Assembly (NCBI RefSeq): GCF_964199755.1
Contig: NC_133898.1
Coordinates: 110,617,847-110,681,846, forward strand
Source: Larus michahellis
Taxonomy: Eukaryota; Chordata; Aves; Charadriiformes; Laridae
Reading direction: 5' to 3'
DNA: 64,000 nt
The translations under genes and the position numbers were made by a program. Below the pieces are notes generated by a model. It was not told the origin of the DNA, ran no database searches, and saw only the letters and a program-made list of their open reading frames with translations. Positions 1 through 10,330 of the stretch are shown piece after piece (within the stretch, counting starts at the first letter, position 1; each line of letters begins with the position of its first letter).

Positions 1-1786
1 GCAGTGGAAGTGATTGTGTTAAAATTGCAAGTGTGCTTGTTTGTTTGTTGGTTGGTTTTCCTTTGTTTCTTACTGTGAGAGAAACATATTTCACTCTTCT
101 TTTTTACAGTGTTCTAAAAACTAGTTAATTTATGTTTGAAGAGAAAGAACAAGCCTGTGGGAAAAGATTAAGTCAAGGAAATGGTTCCTCAAAGTTTGAA
201 GTTTAGGAAAGTGATGGGCAAGTGAAATATGTGCCTTGAGACTATATTGCAGATACTGCTTTCTGCAATGAAAAATCCATTTTCAGCAGACCTTTCTGAA
301 ACACATCACAAATTCTGAAAGCATAAAAAAAATCCATGGATTTTACTTCTTTATTTAACTTTCAAATCATCAGAATTTATTTAAATATTTTGATCTTGAT
401 TGACTTACAGCATATCACTACACTTTGAGGGATCTAAATAAAAAGGGGGTGGATTTTTCGGTTTATTCAGGGCCCACTGGGGAATCTGTGCACAGAAGGT
501 CAGATATTACAGATGCTGTTGACTTGAGCCTCTGTGTACCAAAGGGGAAAAGTAAACTCCCAGCAAATCTTCTCACACACAAAAATATGTATTTTTGCTA
601 CACTGGAGAGCAGGCTGAAAGTAGAGAAAAACAGAGATGGTTTTTATTTGGGTGACTGCTTTTACAAGATTTAACTAATTCTAAATCCACCAAATGAGAT
701 AGATTTAAAATGACTGTAAGTCCGCAGATATAGAGGGCTAAAATTCTTGTCGCTGACTGATACTATGTTCATCATTAAGCATCTCTGCTTGTAATAACAC
801 TGAGTAAAATGTTATTATGCTGACAAAAAGACGAAGTATTATCAGCGGTAGCAGAACCAGAGAAAACATCCCATGTAAAAAGGAAAAAAAACGAACCCAA
901 AACCCTGGTGTTTTCCACTTCCTTTCTCCCCTACAAAAATGACAGTAATTTTTAAAGGGTATTCTGCCACAGTGAAAGATTGCAAGGCTCGGAGGTTGCA
1001 CATACATTCTCTTTTTTAGTGTCAGTTTTACTCATAGCTAAAATTATAGTTATGATTCTACCTGTATATGTCACGGTACCACGCATTCCCCAAGGATGGA
1101 GAGGAGAAAGTCCTTGGAGGGGCTGCAATTCTCTTTGTCAACTCCCCTGGCCAGACAATGGGAACTAGATGGGGTAGTATCTCCATTCAAAATACCTGCC
1201 TAAATAACTAAAGCAATCTGCCTTAGGGCGATTATTCAGCTATGCTGCCTAATACAATAACAAATCATGGGGCTTTTTTTATAGTATCCAGATTTGTGTT
1301 AATCCTACATAATTTAGTGTCCTATTTGTAAATTTCTGTAAGACACATTATTTTCAGTTTATTCAAATTAATACACTATTTCAGCTGAGGCAGAGTGTGG
1401 AAAATGGAATAACGATGTCTGGTTGTTACATTTTACATCTAAATTCTAATTCACGCTGAACTGCGATAATGTCAGCAAATGAACACAGAGGTCAAAAAAT
1501 ATTTTTTAGAAATAACACTGGAATTTTGAAGGAAGAGCAGTCTCTTCATACTTTTTTTACCATGAAAGGTCAATTTCAAGAGAAGTCAAGAAGTCATATT
1601 AACGCAAAAGGCATTGCCTATAACATTACCCTACACTGGGTTTCCAAACACAGCTCCTGGAAGACTTTTTATGACCAACATTAGCTCTCACTCAAAATAG
1701 CAAAAGCACAAATTAGACACAACAGCTCACAATTCAAAACGCAATCTGCAGATTCAAACAGAGATACTGTCAATGGTACACACTGA
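1..1786. other. AT-rich unique DNA without recognised gene
   Basis: The stretch holds several short open frames on both strands (the longest about 89 codons near 738-1007, minus strand), none with a recognisable domain or biased composition. No CR1 tail, LTR end or long simple repeat was seen. It reads as intronic or intergenic avian DNA. Confidence 0.6.
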
Positions 1787-2971
1787 GCTGGGTGTGGTGG
1801 GTTGACCCTGGCTGGTTGCCAGGTACCCACCACAGCCTCTCCATCACTCCCCTCCTCAGCTGGGCAGGGGAGAGAAAATACAACAAAAAGCTCATGGGTC
1901 GAGATACGGACAGGAGATCACCCAGCAGTTACCATCATGGGCAAAACAGGCTCGACTTGGGGAAAATTGATTTAATTTGTTACCAATCCAATCAGAGTAC
2001 CATAATGAGAAATAAAACAAATCTTAAAAAAATACCTTCCCCCCACCCCTCCCTTCTTCCCGGGCTCAACTTTACTCATGAATTCTCTCCCTCCTCCCCG
2101 CGCCGAGCGGCACAGGAGGACAGGGAATGGGGCTTGTGGTCAGTTCATCACACATTCTCTGCCGCTCCTTCCTCCTCAAGGGGGGGTTTCCTCACACTCT
2201 TTTCCTGCTCCAGCATGAGGTCCCTCCCATGAAAGACAGTTCTCCATGAACTTCTCCAACACGAGCCCTTCCCACAGGCTGCAGTTCACAAACTGCTCTA
2301 GTGTGGGTCCCTTCCGCAGGGTGCAGTCCTTCAGGAATAGACTGCTCCAGAGTGGGTCCCTCATGGGGTCACAAGTCCTGCCAGCAAACCTGCTCCAGCG
2401 TGGAGTCCTCTCTCCACGGGTCCACAGGTCCTGCCAGCAAACCTGCTCCAGCGTGGAGTTCTCTCTCCATGGGTCCACAGGTCCTGCCAGGAGCCTGCTC
2501 CTGCATGGGCTTCCCACAGGGTCACAGCCTCCTTTGGGTGCATCCACCTGCTCCGGCATGGTGTCCTCCACGGGCTCCATGTGGCTGTCTGCTCCACCAT
2601 TAACCTCCATGGGCTGCAGGGAGACAGCCTACCTCACCATGGTCTCCAGCACAGGCTGCAGAGGAATCTCTGCTCCAATGCCTGAAGTACCTCCTCCCCT
2701 TCCTTCTCCACTGACCTTGGTGTCTGCAGAGTTGTTTCTCTCACTCCTCTCTCCAGCGGCAGATGTGCAGGAGGGTTTTTTCCCCTTCTTATCCCAGAGG
2801 TGCTACCACCATCAACAATGGGCTCGGCCTTGGCCAGCAGTGGGTCCATCTTAGAGACGGCTGGCATTAGCTCTGTCAGACATGGGGGAAGCTTCTAGCA
2901 GCTTCTCACAGAAGCCACTCCTGTAGCCCCCCTGCTACCAAAAGCTGACCAAGCCAACCCAATATGCTGGG
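1787..2971 (-). mobile_element. Solo LTR of an avian endogenous retrovirus, with flanking direct repeat
   Basis: A GC-richer block of about 1.17 kb starts TGTGGTGGGTTGACC at 1793 and ends near 2965. It is flanked by the 6-bp direct repeat GCTGGG (1787-1792 and 2966-2971), the size expected for a class II (beta/alpha-like) retroviral target duplication. The exact end is uncertain by 1-2 bases because the terminal dinucleotide on the right has decayed. I recognise the sequence as an LTR family common in bird genomes, from general familiarity rather than a database match. The minus orientation is inferred: ATTAAA read on the minus strand (plus 1971-1976) would be the polyadenylation signal and leaves a plausible R-U5 of about 180 bp. 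No internal gag, pol or env sequence adjoins it, so it is probably a solo LTR left by recombination. Open frames inside it (for example 2176-2610 minus) are not genes. Confidence 0.75.
2375..2510. repeat. 53-bp direct repeat inside the LTR
   Basis: Two nearly identical 53-bp units, each opening GTCCTGCCAGCAAACC, start at 2375 and 2428, and a third partial unit starts at 2481. A looser motif (CTGCTCC, then GTGGGTCC or similar) recurs through 2220-2600. The repeat lies in what would be U3 if the LTR is on the minus strand, where retroviral enhancer repeats are usually found. Confidence 0.85.
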
Positions 2972-4856
2972 CTTGCAAATTAGAGACTACTTTTGGAAAT
3001 TTGGCCCATTTCAAAACCTGATCATAGTGGACTAGCTTGATGAATTTCAGTAGAATGGTCTAATATTATTGGTTTCTTATATTGAAGGAAAATATCAGAT
3101 TGCCCCAAACTTTTTAAAGAGAGTAGCAGCTGATCATTGGCTTCAGATTTTACTTTTAATTCTTAGTGATCTCGGTGAGGCAAAAGTTGGATCCTTTGAT
3201 AAAGGAAAACAGCTTCAAATACAAAGAAGTGGGTTAGGGGAACAAAACTTAATAATTTTAGTTGTAGTTTGCTTTGAAGTTCTTGGATTTAAATGACCAT
3301 GAAATACAAGCTGGGCAAAACCTCATGCATGGGGTTACCATACTATATCTGTTGGAACTAGGGTTGAGCTCTCGTTCTATAGTACAATGGAGAAATATGC
3401 TTGACTATGCTAGATGTCTTTACATTAAAGGAAAAGTGTTTTTTTTTTTAAGAAAAGCATCTGACCCCTCTATGGGAAGACTGTCTTGATGTTGTGTCTT
3501 GAACTTTCTTTAAGGATACACTGAGGCCTCTGTTATGCTCTGAAGAATAGACTTTTGAGATCAAAGATGTACTCAGTATTTCATAGCTTTCCTTATTTTA
3601 TAGCTAAACAAATGCTTTTTGAGCATATCAAATCACTTGGCATAGGTTGGCATCAACTCTTTCGGGTAAAATATTTACCTAATAGATTAATTATGAAAGC
3701 ACTAATTATTCTATATTTCTGTAAGGCAAACTGTTCCTTTCTGGAAAAGCTTCAAAATTCTGACCTGGTGAGGCATTTCTGTCAGGCACTAAAAATTAAC
3801 ATACAAATTTACTGAACCACTAGCAAACTTTGATGTTTTAATTCTTTCTGCTATGAAATGAGATGATCTTTTATTTCAGGAGTAATCTTTGATGTTGGCA
3901 GTTACACAAATAAATTAGGAAAATCCCAGTGACAGGAAAAGTGTTGACGAATTACTGCATTGCACGAATAGATTCTTAAAAGTGCAGCTGACTGACTCAC
4001 TACAAATAAATGTAGGGTTCATGTAAATTTCTGGTAAATTAACCCAGACAGATATGTTGCTTAATCAGTACCCTATAGCTACTGCAAAGATGTATGGAGA
4101 AGTAGTTTTATTGACATAATTCTTTAGGAGGTGACTTGCCATTTTGTCAAAGTGATGATATCTGTTTCATTCAGTGCGGTATCATATTTTTAAACTTGTA
4201 TATAACAAAACACACGTTGCAGACAATATAGAACAGAGTAGCAAGACTGCTTAAAATCTTTTTCTACTGGGTGGTTAAAAGGCATAGCCCAACACATTGA
4301 CCTGGCCTCCAGCATCTTCATTAAATTGCCTAATATTTATAACCTTTAAGTAACAGAATAAGTCCATCTGACTCTTCCTATGAAAGACTGCAAAATTGGA
4401 GATGGCCTATGGTCAAATGCTGTAACAGTGAGAGGACATAAGGCAGCCCCCTCTGCTCTGGAATTCTCTTCCTAGTCAAGAGGAGAGCACAAATCTTGCT
4501 TTTAGGTCATCATGCAGTTTCAGACAAGCTTAGGGGTTTACTCATGTATTTTATATTTATTAAAGGTCTTTGCACTGAGATGATATTGAGCATGAACTGT
4601 TAGTTCTCACTGGTGTGCTGTTCACCACCCTGAGTTGCTCCTGCAGATCTTCCTCCCTACCTTAGAGGAAAGCCCTAAGCAAATTGCAAGATCTTTTGAT
4701 ACTTTCTCAGGAGAGAGCTGGAAGAAAAAAAGATATTATCTACATTAGAGTTCTAGTTTGGATTCACTTCTGAATCTTCTGAAGTGAATCTTCTCATGTA
4801 CCAGAACTGTGGAGTTGTCTCAGAGTGCTTAAATTGCTTTTGGGTATTCATCCAGG
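2972..4856. other. AT-rich unique DNA without recognised gene
   Basis: Only short, unremarkable open frames (the longest is 86 codons, 3555-3815 plus). I see no repeat family, splice-bounded coding block or RNA gene. Confidence 0.55.
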
Positions 4857-5975
4857 ATCACAGAATCATAGAAACATAGAATGGTTAGAGCTGGCAGGGA
4901 CCTTGAAGATCATCTAGTTCCAACCCCCTTGCCATGGGCCAGGACACCTCCCACTAGACAAGGTTGCTCAAAGCCTCATCCAACCTGGCTTTGAACATCT
5001 CCAGGAATGGGGCATCCACAACTTCTCTGGGCAACCTGTTCCAGTGTCTCACCACCCTGACAATGAAGAGTTTCTTCCTAATATCTAATCTAAATCTCCC
5101 CTCTTTCAGTTTAAAACCTTTACCCCTCGTCTTATCGCTACACTCACTGATAAAGAATCCCTCCCCATCTTTCCTTTTGGCACTCTTTAGGTACTGGAAG
5201 GCTTCTATAAGGTCTCCCCAGAGCCTTCTCTTTTCCACGCTGAGCAACCCCAATTCTCTCAGCCTGTCTTCATAGGAGAGGTGCTCCAGCCCTCTGATCA
5301 TCTTTGTGGCCCTCCTCTGGACTTTCTCCAACAGGCCCGTGTCCTTCCTGTGCTGAGGACTCCAAAGCTGGACACAATACCCCAGGTGGGGTCTCACCAG
5401 ATTGGAGTAGAGGGCCTTACCTCCCTCACCCTGCTGGCCATGCTTCTTTTGATGCAGCCCAGGATGCAGTTGGCTTTCTGGACTGTCTGTAGTGGGCCTC
5501 ATCCACTTGGTCTTCCTGGTCAGGTGGCCTGTAGCAGACCTCCACTGTAATGTCACCTGTCCCTGCCTTCCCTTTAATCCTGACCCATAAACTCTTAGTC
5601 GGCTTCTCATCCATCCCCAGGCAGAGCTCCATGCACTCCAGCTGGTCCTTGACATAGACGGTGACATCCCCTCCTCATCTCCCCTGCCCATCCTTCCTGA
5701 AGAGCTTGTATCCTTCCATTCCAACACTCCAGTCATAGAAGCCATCCCACCATGTCTCTGTGATGCCAAGAAGATCATAGCCCTGCAGGCACGTGCATGT
5801 CTCTAATTCCTCGTTTGTTCCCCCTGCTATGTGCGTTTGCATACAGGCATTTAAGTTGGGCCCCCGATGAAGCTGACTTACTGGTTGGAGTGGCTGGAAC
5901 TCCTTTGTGTCGGATGATGATGTGTCGGCTGGAAATAAATCGAAAGGTGGTCTCCCATTGCTGGAGCATTCATCT
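4857..5975 (-). mobile_element. CR1 LINE, internally deleted (endonuclease start joined to 3' end)
   Basis: Read on the minus strand, the copy ends on the left in the CR1 tail (TCATAGAAACATAGAATGG at about 4867). From 4954 to about 5487 it encodes the C-terminal part of the CR1 reverse-transcriptase ORF, with landmarks such as [20 protein letters not shown] and [10 protein letters not shown]. From about 5490 to 5975 it encodes the N-terminal apurinic-like endonuclease region, including LWVRIKGKAGTGDI and VCYRPPDQEDQVDEA, with frameshifts between pieces. The two parts abut near 5486-5490, so the rest of the endonuclease and nearly all of the polymerase core are missing. The 274-codon frame at 4954-5778 crosses this junction but reads the endonuclease part in the wrong frame, so it is not a gene. 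The 5' side is truncated near 5975. It cannot move on its own. Confidence 0.93.
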
Positions 5976-8660
5976 CAGGAGATCAGACAAAAATTACTCT
6001 CCTTGAAACATGTATTGTGTAGGCATAAGGTGCTCACACCTGTTCTCTATTTCTGCACCATAATTTTGGACCACACTAATTACATTACTGCCTGTGTAGT
6101 CATAGCTAGTAAGTTCAAGGAGTGATGCAATATTAGGGGATATTTTGGGTTGGCTGTTTGTTTTTTACTTACAGCATTTCAAATCTTCCATTTCCTGGGA
6201 CATACTCAAAATAATTTCTCTCAATTTTCAATTTATGAGGGATTTACTAGCAATACTGGCTTTGGAGATTCTCTGTTCTATCCGCTCCCCTTGCAGCTCA
6301 TTCCCCTTTCCTAGGTAATTTTTAACATTGATTTCTTCAGGGATGTGGTCTACAGCAATACAAACAAAATTGCTTTCGCAAAAGCCAAGGGGTAGCACAC
6401 ACAGGATGGATGTGGAAGCTTCTTAATTAAGTGCTATCACCAAACTGCTCTCATTGTAGAACTATGGACTATTCACAGCTATTAAAACTAACAAGGCTTT
6501 CTCACCTTGCAAAACTTTCCTTTGCAGATTAGGTACATATATAGGATACACACCCAAAATAAATAAACAGATTATTCCTTCACTCTTGAATGAATCATAT
6601 GACTTTACCCAGTAATTAATCCTATTCAACATTATTTTGTTACTCCTAAATTTTAAACAGACTAAGCTAATGCCTTTTCTCTTTACATAATCTATTATTG
6701 ATTTTTTTTGCTATTCTCCCACAAATGTAAAATTGCAGGCACTGCCTCAGAGCAGATTAATTTCTGTACTAGTTAATGTAATAAGTGTCTTGACCTAATT
6801 CCATTAACTATGTTCTGAAGTTAGTTTTATTCCTCAAAATTCCTACTTTATTTATCCCAATAATACTCCTCTAATAAAAAACAAGTCTAATTGTACCGAG
6901 GGAAAACAGGGAAATAGAGATAATAAGTGTTTTTCCCACTGACACTTAAGAAGTCAATGACACTTTTCTAAGTGAGATTTCTTCATTATTCTTCTTTAGC
7001 TCTCTCTGCATTGCAATATTCTTTCCTCGACCCTCCCTCGGAATTTTAGAATCACATTTGAATATGTCATCATAGATTAAATCAGAAACTTTGTTGTCTT
7101 TAAAAAAAAAAAAAAGAAGCTGTGGGGTTTTTTTTCTTTACCATGTATTGAGTTTTCTTTTTTTCTGCAGGGGGATCCTGCTGTAACTGACTGCTGTCTA
7201 TGAGTGACAAATGACACACACTGAAGTCTTATATATAACAGACAAAAAATTTCAGTTCCAAATCAAATTTTATTACTGTGTATTACTACCTGAATTGGAG
7301 CCGTTTCTCGTTCTTTTGTGTAGGAGGATAGAACTGAACTTCACTTTGTTTGGCACTTTGAAAATGTCCAAACTATACAAGGTTGGAGTCTCTGGGTAGA
7401 TCTTCTTGAACTATTTAGTAACCCAGATTGTTTCCAGAGTTCTACAGTTCCTTAAAAATAATATTATAATACCTCATTTTTAATTCAGATTCCTCTTTCT
7501 GGATGCTGTTTTTCTCTGGGCATAATTAACAGTAGCATCTTTGTGGCCAAAACCACATTTGAGCTTTTGAAAAACACTTTCCTTTCTATTCCCATCATAA
7601 TGATAATGCAGGTAAACATACCACTGCATTCATTTTTAAATATTGCAATAGAAGACTAAAGCAGTTCCTCAATGTATAGAACCTAAAATAGAATAGTTCA
7701 CTTTCAAAGGAGAAGAAACAAAATTAAATAGAATGAATAATGCTAGAAGCAAGTAAACAAACAAACAAAAAGCTGCTGTCAACATTTTTGCAGCAGTATT
7801 TTTTCTGCTTACTATACAAACAGCAATCCATACAGCCCCTTTCATTCTTCAGTAGATAAAATAAGGTCAAAAAGAACCTTATTTGTATTAATTGCCTTTT
7901 GCCCAAATGATCCTCTTGCATCAAACATTAACAACGGCTTTTGTAATATATCCTTGGTGAGTGGAGAATTCTTCAGCTCCCTTATTTCCTGTTTACAGCG
8001 TATGGCCTATCCATCTCTATCAAATCGGATTGAATTTCAGACCCATCTAAGACCATAAATTCTAACTGGTATCAAAGTAGAAGGAGGCTAAGAGCTGGCA
8101 AGAAGCCACAAAAGGAGATGATGATTACAAGAAGAATTACTAGAATTCAAGGTCATGAGTGATCAATTAAAGTATATATAAAACACCAGATAATAATTAT
8201 CCACAGGTTATTTTAACTAAATGTCTCTTGCTTAATAAAAACTACATCGGAGTGTACAGAGAAGAGGCCACTGACTCGATCAGAATAGTAACAGCATTTT
8301 TACACAAAGTATGACATTTACAGCTGGATCTTCTTTTCACTGAAGCTCATTCAAACTCATTTGGACATAAATGTTAATAAGAACTCAGAGTAAACAGCTC
8401 ACCTCTGACAGAAAGAGTAGAAACTGAATCAGTGGCTAGTTTTATGTATTGTCTTTCAGTACATTAAAACAAAATTGCTAAGAAAATCTGAAGGAACTGA
8501 ATGGAACGAATCTGTTATTGAATATGCCAATTTCGTGAAGGAAATCACAGAAAGGTGGGAGAAAAAAAGTAACAGGATTACAGACACGGTTCTTTATATT
8601 GATTAAATTCAGAACCTCTGCTGTGATACGGACTCACAATTGTGTCTAAGCCCAGCCTCT
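5976..8660. other. AT-rich unique DNA without recognised gene
   Basis: Contains A- and T-runs (7100-7113 and 7126-7136) and a short CAAA tract at about 7753-7770. Open frames stay below 75 codons and none is recognisable. Confidence 0.55.
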
Positions 8661-8661
8661 A

Positions 8662-8928
8662 CTATTTAAATCCCACCTGAGATCTAGAAAACCCATACGG
8701 TTTTACATTCCTCATACAGGATATCTGTGCAGTTGCAGCATATTTGACACGGGTCTTCCACTTGAAGTGGTAAAAGTCTGAGAACATCATCTCATATAAA
8801 ATACTCTGAATTTGAGGGGGCTCTTTCTTCCCCTGATACTCTGTCAAAGTTATTTCTACTTTATGTGGTTTTGGTTGAATAACTGCCCTCACTGGGGTAC
8901 TAAGATCATTTGGGCCATACTGGGCCAT
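8662..8928 (-). other. Unrecognised 88-codon open frame, possible decayed coding remnant
   Basis: The frame is open from 8928 to 8662 and, unlike most frames here, has a balanced protein-like composition (rich in K, P, E, Y; segments such as VRAVIQPKPHKVEITLTEY and FKWKTRVKYAATAQ). Continuing upstream on the same strand there are in-frame stops but still some protein-like text (WAPVEGTKMSC near 9030). I cannot assign a family. It could be a degraded retroviral or host-gene remnant, or chance. The adjacent LTR-like sequence to the right makes a retroelement origin plausible but unproven. Confidence 0.25.
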
Positions 8929-8930
8929 AC
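8911..8930 (+). repeat. 10-bp tandem duplication
   Basis: TGGGCCATAC occurs twice in a row, just at the start of the minus-strand open frame. Confidence 0.85.
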
Positions 8931-9149
8931 ACTATTTTTAATACAACTAAACCAGATGCCTTCTTGCTTGCACGCAAATTTATTTTGGTAGCTCCACACA
9001 TGCACCCCCGATTACTATTAGTACAAGACATTTTAGTCCCTTCAACTGGTGCCCAGGTTTTTGGCTGTCACCTTATTTTAGAGAAAAAGCCTGTTCTCCA
9101 GAAAAAAAGCCTCCCCTCAACGCCCCAGACCAGTACTGGGGGCTGACAC

Positions 9150-10330
9150 AGGGTCATCTGTGTGTGCCTGGGTAAGTGTGTGCATGAGACAGAGTCAATC
9201 TCCTGGAAGCTTCTTCAGAAACGCTAGTCCAGCAAGGTTTTATTTCCTATTCTGTACAGCGGAAAGGGTGTTTATTCCCTTGGGCTTTATTCCCCCTTTG
9301 TCCATTTTTTCCCCTCTCTAGAGAGCTATAGGGTTTCATTTCTTAGCTCTTTGAGCTTTGTTGGCTTCAGAGGTCCTTCTCCTCTAGGGAAGGAGCAGAA
9401 GACTCTGCTCTTGGCCAAGGACAATTCAAAGGTGTTCTTCTGATTAGTCCTCCTCATCAATGAAACAGAAACTTCCCACAGCTCACTCTCTGCTCTCTCT
9501 CCCTCTCAGATTTCCAGCAAGCCCTTAAAGGTTTGCCTACATTGCCTTCATACTCCACCACTTTGTTGCATTAAACCACAAGTGATTTATTTTGGCTTAA
9601 CAGAACACTCGTCATATGCAGAACCATGAATTTATTAGCAGTCTAATTAGCGACTTGGCAGGCTAATACAACAAAGACATATATTAATCCAGTTACAATG
9701 ATACTAACACGTGTATTCCAAATTATCCAATTATTGCTAATCCCCATTAATTTTACTCTTTCAGTTACACACTGACTTTCTGCAATCTAACCCTATCTCC
9801 TAGTGTTACACTTACCCTTCCCATGACCTTTGGAATCCTAAAATTGACACTGCCAGCCTCACTTGCGAAGAGGAAGGGGTTGCACTGAGTCACCAGTGAC
9901 CCGAGTTCTCCGCTGGGTAGGGTCTGCTCTTGCTTTTCTCTTTGCTCTTGGGTCTGCTTAGGGTTATTTTGACACAGGTCTGTTTGACCGCCCTGCCTCT
10001 TATTATTGCCCTCAGGTTAGTTACACAACGACCATTTACTTTTTCATCCCTATACTCACTTAAACCATACAATTTCAGTGACAAGCTAAAGCAAAACCAA
10101 GTTGGGCAATAGTCTCCTAACTCCTACCCCATTTTGCTGTTACAAACCCACAATTGCGGAAGACAATTGCTGAAAAGTCCTGAAGTTAGTCCTTAAGTTT
10201 ATTAGAAAGCCTGTGGTCAGCTGCTCGCAGCACAAGGGTTGCTTTTGCTTAGGGTCACTTAATGTTCGCATTTAATTCCTCTATAATGACAGGAAATAAG
10301 CTTAATCAACACCTTATTTGTCCATTCTAG
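9150..10330 (-). mobile_element. Possible LTR-like or retroelement-derived block (uncertain)
   Basis: The block differs in texture from its flanks. Between 9236 and 9290 there are three TTTATT words on the plus strand (AATAAA on the minus strand), and more at about 9586 and 9629. GC-richer segments lie at 9340-9530 and 9850-10000. This pattern fits an antisense LTR with polyadenylation signals, and the sequence feels familiar from avian ERV LTRs. However, I could not find convincing TG...CA ends, a target-site duplication or a primer-binding site. The boundaries are approximate. Confidence 0.3.

Noticed and set aside
2176..2610. 144-codon minus open frame with repeated WRENSTLEQV-like text
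   Set aside because: It lies wholly within the LTR, and its internal repetition is the 53-bp DNA repeat read as protein.
4954..5778. 274-codon minus open frame as a possible gene
   Set aside because: It is a CR1 remnant: the C-terminal part is RT end, and the N-terminal part is endonuclease DNA read in the wrong frame after an internal deletion.
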